A DNA stretch of 64,000 nt. It comes from Holothuria scabra (lineage: Eukaryota; Echinodermata; Holothuroidea; Aspidochirotida; Holothuriidae). The notes beneath the pieces are model-generated. The model made no database searches, had not been told where the DNA came from, and was given only the letters and a program-made list of their open reading frames with translations. Position 1 is the first letter of the stretch; each line of letters opens with the position of its first letter. The position numbers and the translations under genes were made by a program. Of this stretch, positions 46,612 to 60,000 are shown one piece after another. The stretch lies in contig CM074200.1 in NCBI GenBank assembly GCA_037179385.1, forward strand, positions 32,987,884 through 33,051,883, read 5' to 3'.

Positions 46612-47808
46612 GAGGCATGCTTCTCTCTGTTATTAGTAAAATTAAATGATTGTTTTGTCGCTTTTACATTCTCTTGTCTTTCCAGCGACCACTTAGCTTT
46701 TCATTTGAGAGCTGTTGTTTAAAATCGAGACGCAGCGAACTACGAAATTTAACATTCGTGTCAAATTTTCGAGTCTCAAAGCTCGTGGTGAAAAAGGGTC
46801 GCCCTTCGTTTTTAGGGAGATTGCTCGCTCTTGCTATTAAAGCTAAATTCTTCGTTCGTCGTTTTTTTTTTTTTTTTTTTTTTTGTATTCTTTTGTCCTA
46901 GGAGAGACCACTTAGCTGTTTCGGAGCTATTGTTTAAAATAGTGACGCAGAAAGTTAAAATTATTTATTTTCATGGTGATACGCTTCGATCTAAGACAGA
47001 TCGTTTGATCTATTTATTGAAGTTATTCGTCGATTCTTGTATTCTCTTGTTCAAGCCGAGACCACTAAGCTGTTTGGGAGCTATTGTTTAAAATAACGAC
47101 GCAGAAAGTTAAATTATTTATATCCGTGCCTTATTTGGGAGCCTAAATGCTCGTGGTGAAATTAGTGACGCGCTTGTTTATGAGGCATGTTTCTAGCTTT
47201 TATTAGTAAAATTAAATGATTGTGTTGTCGCTTTTACATTCTCTTGTCTTTCCAGCGACCACTTAGCTTTTCATTTTAGAGCTATTGTTTAAAATCGCGA
47301 CGCAGCAAACAACGAAATTTAACATTCGTGTCTAATTTTCATGTCTCAAAGCTCGTGGTGAAAAAGTGACGCGCTTCGTTCTAAGGGAGATTTCACGCTC
47401 TTGCTATTAAAGATAAATTCTTCGTTCGTCGTTTTTTGTATTCTCTTGTCCTAGCAGAGACCACTTAGCTGTTTGGGAGCTAGTGTTTGAAAGAGCGACG
47501 TCGCAACTTATGATTATTTATATTTGCGCCTTTCTTTGCAAGCCTAACGGCCGGTGGAAGAATTAGTGACGCGCATTTTTTTTCTGAGGCATGTTTCTCG
47601 CTTTTATTAATTAAATTGAATAATTCGCTCGTCGCGTTAACATTCTCTTGTTGTTGCAGAAACCACATAGCTCTTTGGGAAGTATTGTGTAAAATCGCGA
47701 CGCAGTAACCTTTTATTATTAAAACGGTTGGAAAATTTGCGAGCCTCAAACCTCGTGGTAAAAAGTGACACGTTGCGTTCTTATACACATTCCTCGATCA
47801 AGCAATTT
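46612..47808. repeat. Higher-order repeat marker block, copy 1
   Basis: A 1.2-kb block recognisable by AAAAGGGTCGCCCTTCG, a long T tract, TTTTCATGGTGATACGC and CCTTTTATTATTAAAACGG in this order. It recurs at 51596 and 55797. This copy has a small deletion near 47028 (AAATGCTTT missing) relative to the others. Confidence 0.85.
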
Positions 47809-50800
47809 AGTTAAATGCTTCATTCGTCGATTTTTGTATTCCCTTGGTCTAGCCGAGACCACTAAGCTGATTGGAAGCTATTGTTTTAAATAGCGACGCA
47901 GAAAGTTAAAATTATTTATATTCGTGCCTTATTTGGGGAGCCTAAATGCTCGTTGTGAAATTAGTGACGAGCTTGTTTATGAGGCATGTTTCTCGCTGTT
48001 ATTAGTAAAATTAAATGATTTTGTTGTCGCTTTTACATCCTCTTGCCTTTGAAGCGACCACTTAGCTTTTCATTTAAGAGCTATTGTTTAAAATCGCGAC
48101 GCAGCAAACAACGAAATTTAACATTAGTGTCTAATTTTCATGTCTCAAAGCTCGTGGTGAAAAAGTGACGCGTTTCGTTCTAAGGAAGATTTCACGCTCT
48201 TGCTATTAAAGACAAATTCTTCGTTCGTCGCTTTTTGTATTCTCTTGTTCTAGCAGAAACCACTTATCTGTTTGGGAGTTATTCTTTAAAATTGTAACGC
48301 AGAAAGTTAAAATTATTTAAATTTGTGCCTTATTTGGGAGCCTAAACACTCGTGGTGAAATTAGTGACGCGCTTGTTTATGAGGCATGTTTCTCGCTTTT
48401 ATTACAAAAATTAAAAGATTTTGTTGTCGCTTTTACATCCTCTTGCCTTTGAAGCGACCACTTAGCTTTTCATTTAAGAGCTATTGTTTAAAATCGCGAC
48501 GCAGCAAACAACGAAATTTAACATTAGTGTCTAATTTTCATGTCTCAAAGCTCGTGGTGAAAAAGTGACGCGTTTCGTTCTAAGGGAGATTTCTCGCTCT
48601 TGCTATTAAAGATAAATTCTTCGTTCGTCGCTTTTTGTATTCTCTTGTTCAAGCAGAAACCGCTTAGCTGTTTGTGAGCTATTGTTTAAAATTGTAACGC
48701 AGAAAGTTAAAATTATTTATATTCGTGCCCTGTATGGGACACTTAAAGCTCGTGTTGAAATTAGTGACGCGCTTGTTATGAGGCATGTTTCTCGCTTTTA
48801 TTAGAAAAATTAAAAGATTTTGTTGTCGCTTTTACATCCTCTTGCCTTTGAAGCGACCACTTAGCTTTTCATTTAAGAGCTATTGTTTAAAATCGCGACG
48901 CAGCAAACAACGAAATTTAACATTAGTGTCTAATTTTCATGTCTCAAAGCTCGTGGTGAAAAAGTGACGCGTTTCGTTCTAAGCGAGATTTCACGCTCTT
49001 GCTATTAAAGACAAATTCTTCGTTCGTCGCTTTTTGTATTCTCTTGTTCTAGCAGAAACCACTTATCTGTTTGGGAGTTATTCTTTAAAATTGTAACGCA
49101 GAAAGTTAAAATTATTTAAATTTGTGCCTTATTTGGGAGCCTAAACACTCGTGGTGAAATTAGTGACGCGCTTGTTTATGGGGCATGTTTTTCGCTTTTA
49201 TTAGTAAAATTAAATGATTGTTTTGTAGCTTTTACATTCTCTTGTCTTTGCAGCGACCACTTAGCTTTTCATTTGAGAGCAGCTTTTGTTTAAAATCGCG
49301 ACGCAGCAAACAACGAAATTTAACATTAGTGTCTAATTTTCATGTCTCAAAGCTCGTGGTGAAAAAGTGACGCGTTTCGTTCTAAGGGAGATTTCACGCT
49401 CTTGCTATTAAAGACAAATTCTTCGTTCGTCGCTTTTTGTATTCTCTTGTTCTAGCAGAAACCACTTATCTGTTTGGGAGTTATTCTTTAAAATTGTAAC
49501 GCAGAAAGTTAAAATTATTTAAATTTGTGCCTTATTTGGGAGCCTAAACACTCGTGGTGAAATTAGTGACGCGCTTGTTTATGGGGCATGTTTTTCGCTT
49601 TTATTAGTAAAATTAAATGATTGTTTTGTAGCTTTTACATTCTCTTGTCTTTGCAGCGACCACTTAGCTTTTCATTTGAGAGCAGCTTTTGTTTAAAATC
49701 GCGACGCAGCAAACAACGAAATTTAACATTAGTGTCTAATTTTCATGTCTCAAAGCTCGTGGTGAAAAAGTGACGCGTTTCGTTCTAAGGGAGATTTCTC
49801 GCTCTTGCTATTAAAGATAAATTCTTCGTTCGTCGCTTTTTGTATTCTCTTGTTCAAGCAGAAACCGCTTAGCTGTTTGTGAGCTATTGTTTAAAATTGT
49901 AACGCAGAAAGTTAAAATTATTTATATTCGTGCCCTGTATGGGACACTTAAAGCTCGTGTTGAAATTAGTGACGCGCTTGTTATGAGGCATGTTTCTCGC
50001 TTTTATTAGAAAAATTAAAAGATTTTGTTGTCGCTTTTACATCCTCTTGCCTTTGAAGCGACCACTTAGCTTTTCATTTAAGAGCTATTGTTTAAAATCG
50101 CGACGCAGCAAACAACGAAATTTAACATTAGTGTCTAATTTTCATGTCTCAAAGCTCGTGGTGAAAAAGTGACGCGTTTCGTTCTAAGGAAGATTTCACG
50201 CTCTTGCTATGAAAGACAAATTCTTCGTTCGTCGCTTTTTGTATTCTCTTGTTCTAGCAGAAACCACTTATCTGTTTGGGAGTTATTCTTTAAAACTGTA
50301 ACGCAGAAAGTTAAAATTATTTAAATTTGTGCCTTATTTGGGAGCCTAAACACTCGTGGTGAAATTAGTGACGCGCTTGTTTATGGGGCATGTTTTTCGC
50401 TTTTATTATTAAAATTAAATGATTGTGTTGTCGCTTTTACATTCCCTTGTCTTGGCAGCGACCACTTAGCTTTTCATTTAAGAGCTATTGTTTAAAATCG
50501 CGACGCAGCAAACAACGAAATTTAACATAAGTGTCTAATTTTCATGTCTCAAAGCTCGTGGTGAAAAAGTGACGCGCTTCGTTCTAAGGGAGATATCACG
50601 CTCTAGCTATTAAAGATAAATTCTTCGTTCGTCGTTTTTTGTATTCTCTTGTTCAAGCAGAGACCACTTATCTGTTTGGGAGCTAGTGTTTGAAAGAGCG
50701 ACGTCGCAACCTTTGAATATTTATATTTGCGCCTTTCTTTTCAAGCCTGACGCCCGGTGGAGAAATTAGTGACGCGCATTTTTTTCTGAGGCATGTTTCT

Positions 50801-51595
50801 CGCTTTTATTATTAAAATTGAATAATTCGATCGTTGCGTTAGCATTCTCTTCTTGTTGCAGAAACCACATAGCTCTTTGGGAGCTTTTGAGTTAAATTGC
50901 GACGCAGTAACCTGTTATTGTTGAAACCGGTATAAATTTGCAAGCCTCAAACCTCGTGGTGAAAAAGTGATACGCTTCGATCTATGACAGATTGTTTGAT
51001 CTATTTATTGAAGTTATCTGCTTTTTTCGTCGATTTTTGTATTCTCTTGTTCCAGCCGAGACCACTAAGCTGTTTGGGTGCTATTGTTTTAAAAAGCGAC
51101 GCAGAGAGTTAAAATTATTAATATTCGTGCCTTATTTGGGAGCCTAAACGCTCGTGGTGAAATTAGTGACGCGCTTGTTTATGAGGCATGATTCTCGCTT
51201 TTATTAGTAAAATTAAATGATTGTGTTGTCGCTTTTACATTCCCTTGTCTTTGCAGCGACCACTTAGCTTTTCATTTAAGAGCTATTGTTTAAAATCGCG
51301 ACGCAGCAAATAACGAAATTTAACATTCGTGTCTAATTTTCGAGTCTCAAAGCTCGTGGTGCAAAAGTGACGCGCTTCGTTCTAAGGGAGATTTCACGCT
51401 CTTGCTATTAAAGATGAATTCTTCGTTCGTCGTTTTTTTTTTTTTTTTTTTTTTTTGTATTCTCTTGTTCTAGCAGAAACCACTTAGCTGTTTGGGAGCT
51501 ATTGTTTTAAAAAGCGACGCAGAAAGTTAAAATGATTTATATTCGTGCCCTATTTGGGAGACGCTCGTGGTGAAATTAGTGACGCGCTTGTTTAT

Positions 51596-52808
51596 GAGGC
51601 ATGCTTCTCTCTGTTACTAGTAAAATTAAATGATTGTTTTGTCGCTTTTACATTCTCTTGTCTTTCCAGCGACCACTTAGCTTTTCATTTGAGAGCTGTT
51701 GTTTAAAATCGAGACGCAGCGAACTACGAAATTTAACATTCGTGTCAAATTTTCGAGTCTCAAAGCTCGTGGTGAAAAAGGGTCGCCCTTCGTTTTTAGG
51801 GAGATTGCTCGCTCTTGCTATTAAAGCTAAATTCTTCGTTCGTCGTTTTTTTTTTTTTTTTTTTTTTTTTTTTGTATTCTTTTGTCCTAGCAGAGACCAC
51901 TTAGCTGTTTCGGAGCTATTGTTTAAAATAGTGACGCAGAAAGTTAAAATTATTTATTTTCATGGTGATACGCTTCGATCTAAGACAGATCGTTTGATCT
52001 ATTTATTGAAGTTAAATGCTTTATTCGTCGATTCTTGTATTCTCTTGTTCAAGCCGAGACCACTAAGCTGTTTGGGAGCTATTGTTTAAAATAACGACGC
52101 AGAAAGTTAAATTATTTATATCCGTGCCTTATTTGGGAGCCTAAATGCTCGTGGTGAAATTAGTGACGCGCTTGTTTATGAGGCATGTTTCTAGCTTTTA
52201 TTAGTAAAATTAAATGATTGTGTTGTCGCTTTTACATTCTCTTGTCTTTCCAGCGACCACTTAGCTTTTCATTTTAGAGCTATTGTTTAAAATCGCGACG
52301 CAGCAAACAACGAAATTTAACATTCGTGTCTAATTTTCATGTCTCAAAGCTCGTGGTGAAAAAGTGACGCGCTTCGTTCTAAGGGAGATTTCACGCTCTT
52401 GCTATTAAAGATAAATTCTTCGTTCGTCGTTTTTTGTATTCTCTTGTCCTAGCAGAGACCACTTAGCTGTTTGGGAGCTAGTGTTTGAAAGAGCGACGTC
52501 GCAACTTATGATTATTTATATTTGCGCCATTCTTTGCAAGCCTAACGGCCGGTGGAAGAATTAGTGACGCGCATTTTTTTTTTCTGAGGCATGTTTCTCG
52601 CTTTTATTAATTAAATTGAATAATTCGCTCGTCGCGTTAACATTCTCTTGTTGTTGCAGAAACCACATAGCTCTTTGGGAAGTATTGTGTAAAATCGCGA
52701 CGCAGTAACCTTTTATTATTAAAACGGTTGGAAAATTTGCGAGCCTCAAACCTCGTGGTAAAAAGTGACACGTTGCGTTCTTATACACATTCCTCGATCA
52801 AGCAATTT
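51596..52808. repeat. Higher-order repeat marker block, copy 2
   Basis: Starts 4984 bp after copy 1 and is nearly identical to it apart from T-tract lengths. The 0.9 kb before it (from about 50640) also matches the corresponding part before copy 3. Confidence 0.85.
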
Positions 52809-55796
52809 AGTTAAATGCTTCATTCGTCGATTTTTGTATTCCCTTGGTCTAGCCGAGACCACTAAGCTGATTGGAAGCTATTGTTTTAAATAGCGACGCA
52901 GAAAGTTCAAATTATTTATATTCGTGCCTTATTGGGGAGCCTAAACACTCGTGGTGAAATTAGTGACGCGCTTGTTTATGAGGCATGTTTCTCGCTTTTA
53001 TTAGAAAAATTAAAAGATTTTGTTGTCGCTTTTACATCCTCTTGCCTTTGAAGCGACCACTTAGCTTTTCATTTAAGAGCTATTGTTTAAAATCGCGACG
53101 CAGCAAACAACGAAATTTAACATTAGTGTCTAATTTTCATGTCTCAAAGCTCGTGGTGAAAAAGTGACGCGTTTCGTTCTAAGGGAGATTTCACGCTCTT
53201 GCTATTAAAGACAAATTCTTCGTTCGTCGCTTTTTGTATTCTCTTGTTCTAGCAGAAACCACTTATCTGTTTGGGAGTTATTCTTTAAAATTGTAACGCA
53301 GAAAGTTAAAATTATTTAAATTTGTGCCTTATTTGGGAGCCTAAACACTCGTGGTGAAATTAGTGACGCGCTTGTTTATGGGGCATGTTTTTCGCTTTTA
53401 TTAGTAAAATTAAATGATTGTTTTGTAGCTTTTACATTCTCTTGTCTTTGCAGCGACCACTTAGCTTTTCATTTAAGAGCTATTGTTTAAAATCGCGACG
53501 CAGCAAACAACGAAATTTAACATTAGTGTCTAATTTTCATGTCTCAAAGCTCGTGGTGAAAAAGTGACGCGTTTCGTTCTAAGGGAGATTTCACGCTCTT
53601 GCTATTAAAGACAAATTCTTCGTTCGTCGCTTTTTGTATTCTCTTGTTCTAGCAGAAACCACTTATCTGTTTGGGAGTTATTCTTTAAAATTGTAACGCA
53701 GAAAGTTAAAATTATTTAAATTTGTGCCTTATTTGGGAGCCTAAACACTCGTGGTGAAATTAGTGACGCGCTTGTTTATGGGGCATGTTTTTCGCTTTTA
53801 TTAGTAAAATTAAATGATTGTTTTGTAGCTTTTACATTCTCTTGTCTTTGCAGCGACCACTTAGCTTTTCATTTGAGAGCAGCTTTTGTTTAAAATCGCG
53901 ACGCAGCAAACAACGAAATTTAACATTAGTGTCTAATTTTCATGTCTCAAAGCTCGTGGTGAAAAAGTGACGCGTTTCGTTCTAAGGGAGATTTCTCGCT
54001 CTTGCTATTAAAGATAAATTCTTCGTTCGTCGCTTTTTGTATTCTCTTGTTCAAGCAGAAACCGCTTAGCTGTTTGTGAGCTATTGTTTAAAATTGTAAC
54101 GCAGAAAGTTAAAATTATTTATATTCGTGCCCTGTATGGGACACTTAAAGCTCGTGTTGAAATTAGTGACGCGCTTGTTATGAGGCATGTTTCTCGCTTT
54201 TATTAGAAAAATTAAAAGATTTTGTTGTCGCTTTTACATCCTCTTGCCTTTGAAGCGACCACTTAGCTTTTCATTTAAGAGCTATTGTTTAAAATCGCGA
54301 CGCAGCAAACAACGAAATTTAACATTAGTGTCTAATTTTCATGTCTCAAAGCTCGTGGTGAAAAAGTGACGCGTTTCGTTCTAAGGGAGATTTCACGCTC
54401 TTGCTATTAAAGACAAATTCTTCGTTCGTCGCTTTTTGTATTCTCTTGTTCTAGCAGAAACCACTTATCTGTTTGGGAGTTATTCTTTAAAATTGTAACG
54501 CAGAAAGTTAAAATTATTTAAATTTGTGCCTTATTTGGGAGCCTAAACACTCGTGGTGAAATTAGTGACGCGCTTGTTTATGGGGCATGTTTTTCGCTTT
54601 TATTAGTAAAATTAAATGATTGTTTTGTAGCTTTTACATTCTCTTGTCTTTGCAGCGACCACTTAGCTTTTCATTTGAGAGCAGCTTTTGTTTAAAATCG
54701 CGACGCAGCAAACAACGAAATTTAACATTAGTGTCTAATTTTCATGTCTCAAAGCTCGTTGTGAAATAGCGACGCGCTTCGTTCTTAGGGAGATTTCTCG
54801 CTCTTGCTATTAAAGATAAATTCTTCGTTCGTCGTTTTTTGTATTCTCTTGTTCAAGCTGAGACCACTTAGCTGTTTGGGAGCTATTGTTTTAAAAAGCG
54901 ACGTCGCAACCTTTGAATATTTATATTTGCGCCTTTCTTTTCAAGCCTGACGCCCGGTGGAGAAATTAGTGACGCGCATTTTTTTCTGAGGCATGTTTCT
55001 CGCTTTTATTATTAAAATTGAATAATTCGATCGTTGCGTTAGCATTCTCTTCTTGTTGCAGAAACCACATAGCTCTTTGGGAGCTTTTGAGTTAAATTGC
55101 GACGCAGTAACCTGTTATTGTTGAAACCGGTATAAATTTGCAAGCCTCAAACCTCGTGGTGAAAAAGTGATACGCTTCGATCTATGACAGATTGTTTGAT
55201 CTATTTATTGAAGTTATCTGCTTTTTTCGTCGATTTTTGTATTCTCTTGTTCCAGCCGAGACCACTAAGCTGTTTGGGTGCTATTGTTTTAAAAAGCGAC
55301 GCAGAGAGTTAAAATTATTAATATTCGTGCCTTATTTGGGAGCCTAAACGCTCGTGGTGAAATTAGTGACGCGCTTGTTTATGAGGCATGATTCTCGCTT
55401 TTATTAGTAAAATTAAATGATTGTGTTGTCGCTTTTACATTCCCTTGTCTTTGCAGCGACCACTTAGCTTTTCATTTAAGAGCTATTGTTTAAAATCGCA
55501 ACGCAGCAAACAACGAAATTTAACATTCGTGTCTATTTTTCGAGTCTCAAAGCTCGTGGTGCAAAAGTGACGCGCTTCGTTCTAAGGGAGATTTCACGCT
55601 CTTGCTATTAAAGATGAATTCTTCGTTCGTCGTTTTTTTTTTTTTTTTTTTTTTTTTGTATTCTCTTGTTCTAGCAGAAACCACTTAGCTGTTTGGGAGC
55701 TATTGTTTTAAAAAGCGACGCAGAAAGTTAAAATGATTTATATTCGTGCCCTATTTGGGAGACGCTCGTGGTGAAATTAGTGACGCGCTTGTTTAT

Positions 55797-57003
55797 GAGG
55801 CATGCTTCTCTCTGTTACTAGTAAAATTAAATGATTGTTTTGTCGCTTTTACATTCTCTTGTCTTTCCAGCGACCACTTAGCTTTTCATTTGAGAGCTGT
55901 TGTTTAAAATCGAGACGCAGCGAACTACGAAATTTAACATTCGTGTCAAATTTTCGAGTCTCAAAGCTCGTGGTGAAAAAGGGTCGCCCTTCGTTTTTAG
56001 GGAGATTGCTCGCTCTTGCTATTAAAGCTAAATTCTTCGTTCGTCGTTTTTTTTTTTTTTTTTCTTGTATTCTTTTGTCCTAGCAGAGACCACTTAGCTG
56101 TTTCGGAGCTATTGTTTAAAATAGTGACGCAGAAAGTTAAAATTATTTATTTTCATGGTGATACGCTTCGATCTAAGACAGATCGTTTGATCTATTTATT
56201 GAAGTTAAATGCTTTATTCGTCGATTCTTGTATTCTCTTGTTCAAGCCGAGACCACTAAGCTGTTTGGGAGCTATTGTTTAAAATAGCGACGCAGAAAGT
56301 TAAATTATTTATATCCGTGCCTTATTTGGGAGCCTAAATGCTCGTGGTGAAATTAGTGACGCGCTTGTTTATGAGGCATGATTCTAGCTTTTATTAGTAA
56401 AATTAAATGATTGTGTTGTCGGTTTTACATTCTCTTGTCTTTCAAGCGACCACTTAGCTTTTCATTTTAGAGCTGTTGTTTAAAATCGCGACGCAGCAAA
56501 CAACGAAATTTAACATTCGTGTCTAATTTTCGAGTCTCAAAGCTCGTGGTGAAAAAGTGACGCGCTTCGTTCTAAGGGAAATTTCACGCTCTTGCTATTA
56601 AAGATAAATTCTTCGTTCGTCGTTTTTTGTATTCTCTTGTCCTAGCAGAGACCACTTAGCTGTTTGGGAGCTAGTGTTTGAAAGAGCGACGTCGCAACTT
56701 ATGATTATTTATATTTGCGCCTTTCTTTGCAAGCCTAACGGCCGGTGGAAGAATTAGTGACGCGCATTTTTTTTTTTCTGAGGCATGTTTCTCGCTTTTA
56801 TTAATTAAATTGAATAATTCGCTCGTCGCGTTAACATTCTCTTGTTGTTGCAGAAACCACAAAGCTCTTTGGGAAGTATTGTGTAAAATCGCGACGCAGT
56901 AACCTTTTATTATTAAAACGGTTGGAAAATTTGCGAGCCTCAAACCTCGTGGTAAAAAGTGACACGTTGCGTTCTTATACACATTCCTCGATCAAGCAAT
57001 TTA
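55797..57003. repeat. Higher-order repeat marker block, copy 3
   Basis: Starts 4201 bp after copy 2, equal to 21 monomers. The 4984-bp spacing of copies 1 and 2 is close to 25 monomers, so the two periods differ by about one 802-bp tetramer. Confidence 0.85.
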
Positions 57004-60000
57004 GTTAAATGCTTCATTCGTCGATTTTTGTATTCCCTTGGTCTAGCCGAGACCACTAAGCTGATTGGAAGCTATTGTTTTAAATAGCGACGCAGAAAGT
57101 TAAAATTATTTATATTCGTGCCTTATTGGGGAGCCTAAATGCTCGTTGTGAAATTAGTGACGAGCTTGTTTATGAGGCATGTTTCTCGCTGTTATTAGTA
57201 AAATTAAATGATTTTGTTGTCGCTTTTACATCCTCTTGCCTTTGAAGCGACCACTTAGCTTTTCATTTAAGAGCTATTGTTTAAAATCGCGACGCAGCAA
57301 ACAACGAAATTTAACATTAGTGTCTAATTTTCATGTCTCAAAGCTCGTGGTGAAAAAGTGACGCGTTTCGTTCTAAGGAAGATTTCACGCTCTTGCTATT
57401 AAAGACAAATTCTTCGTTCGTCGCTTTTTGTATTCTCTTGTTCTAGCAGAAACCACTTATCTGTTTGGGAGTTATTCTTTAAAATTGTAACGCAGAAAGT
57501 TAAAATTATTTAAATTTGTGCCTTATTTGGGAGCCTAAACACTCGTGGTGAAATTAGTGACGCGCTTGTTTATGAGGCATGTTTCTCGCTTTTATTACAA
57601 AAATTAAAAGATTTTGTTGTCGCTTTTACATCCTCTTGCCTTTGAAGCGACCACTTAGCTTTTCATTTGAGAGCAGCTTTTGTTTAAAATCGCGACGCAG
57701 CAAACAACGAAATTTATCATTAGTGTCTAATTTTCATGTCTCAAAGCTCGTGGTGAAAAAGTGACGCGTTTCGTTCTAAGGGAGATTTCTCGCTCTTGCT
57801 ATTAAAGATAAATTCTTCGTTCGTCGCTTTTTGTATTCTCTTGTTCAAGCAGAAACCGCTTAGCTGTTTGTGAGCTATTGTTTAAAATTGTAACGCAGAA
57901 AGTTAAAATTATTTATATTCGTGCCCTGTATGGGACACTTAAAGCTCGTGTTGAAATTAGTGACGCGCTTGTTATGAGGCATGTTTCTCGCTTTTATTAG
58001 AAAAATTAAAAGATTTTGTTGTCGCTTTTACATCCTCTTGCCTTTGAAGCGACCACTTAGCTTTTCATTTAAGAGCTATTGTTTAAAATCGCGACGCAGC
58101 AAACAACGAAATTTAACATTAGTGTCTAATTTTCATGTCTCAAAGCTCGTGGTGAAAAAGTGACGCGTTTCGTTCTAAGCGAGATTTCACGCTCTTGCTA
58201 TTAAAGACAAATTCTTCGTTCGTCGCTTTTTGTATTCTCTTGTTCTAGCAGAAACCACTTATCTGTTTGGGAGTTATTCTTTAAAATTGTAACGCAGAAA
58301 GTTAAAATTATTTAAATTTGTGCCTTATTTGGGAGCCTAAACACTCGTGGTGAAATTAGTGACGCGCTTGTTTATGGGGCATGTTTTTCGCTTTTATTAG
58401 TAAAATTAAATGATTGTTTTGTAGCTTTTACATTCTCTTGTCTTTGCAGCGACCACTTAGCTTTTCATTTGAGAGCAGCTTTTGTTTAAAATCGCGACGC
58501 AGCAAACAACGAAATTTAACATTAGTGTCTAATTTTCATGTCTCAAAGCTCGTGGTGAAAAAGTGACGCGTTTCGTTCTAAGGGAGATTTCTCGCTCTTG
58601 CTATTAAAGATAAATTCTTCGTTCGTCGCTTTTTGTATTCTCTTGTTCAAGCAGAAACCGCTTAGCTGTTTGTGAGCTATTGTTTAAAATTGTAACGCAG
58701 AAAGTTAAAATTATTTATATTCGTGCCCTGTATGGGACACTTAAAGCTCGTGTTGAAATTAGTGACGCGCTTGTTATGAGGCATGTTTCTCGCTTTTATT
58801 AGAAAAATTAAAAGATTTTGTTGTCGCTTTTACATCCTCTTGCCTTTGAAGCGACCACTTAGCTTTTCATTTAAGAGCTATTGTTTAAAATCGCGACGCA
58901 GCAAACAACGAAATTTAACATTAGTGTCTAATTTTCATGTCTCAAAGCTCGTGGTGAAAAAGTGACGCGTTTCGTTCTAAGCGAGATTTCACGCTCTTGC
59001 TATTAAAGACAAATTCTTCGTTCGTCGCTTTTTGTATTCTCTTGTTCTAGCAGAAACCACTTATCTGTTTGGGAGTTATTCTTTAAAATTGTAACGCAGA
59101 AAGTTAAAATTATTTAAATTTGTGCCTTATTTGGGAGCCTAAACACTCGTGGTGAAATTAGTGACGCGCTTGTTTATGGGGCATGTTTTTCGCTTTTATT
59201 AGTAAAATTAAATGATTGTTTTGTAGCTTTTACATTCTCTTGTCTTTGCAGCGACCACTTAGCTTTTCATTTGAGAGCAGCTTTTGTTTAAAATCGCGAC
59301 GCAGCAAACAACGAAATTTATCATTAGTGTCTAATTTTCATGTCTCAAAGCTCGTGGTGAAAAAGTGACGCGTTTCGTTCTAAGGGAGATTTCTCGCTCT
59401 TGCTATTAAAGATAAATTCTTCGTTCGTCGCTTTTTGTATTCTCTTGTTCAAGCAGAAACCGCTTAGCTGTTTGTGAGCTATTGTTTAAAATTGTAACGC
59501 AGAAAGTTAAAATTATTTATATTCGTGCCCTGTATGGGACACTTAAAGCTCGTGTTGAAATTAGTGACGCGCTTGTTATGAGGCATGTTTCTCGCTTTTA
59601 TTAGAAAAATTAAAAGATTTTGTTGTCGCTTTTACATCCTCTTGCCTTTGAAGCGACCACTTAGCTTTTCATTTAAGAGCTATTGTTTAAAATCGCGACG
59701 CAGCAAACAACGAAATTTAATATTAAAACGGTTGGAAAATTTGCATGTCTCAAAGCTCGTGGTGAAAAAGTGACGCGTTTCGTTCTAAGCGAGATTTCAC
59801 GCTCTTGCTATTAAAGACAAATTCTTCGTTCGTCGCTTTTTGTATTCTCTTGTTCTAGCAGAAACCACTTATCTGTTTGGGAGTTATTCTTTAAAATTGT
59901 AACGCAGAAAGTTAAAATTATTTAAATTTGTGCCTTATTTGGGAGCCTAAACACTCGTGGTGAAATTAGTGACGCGCTTGTTTATGGGGCATGTTTTTCG

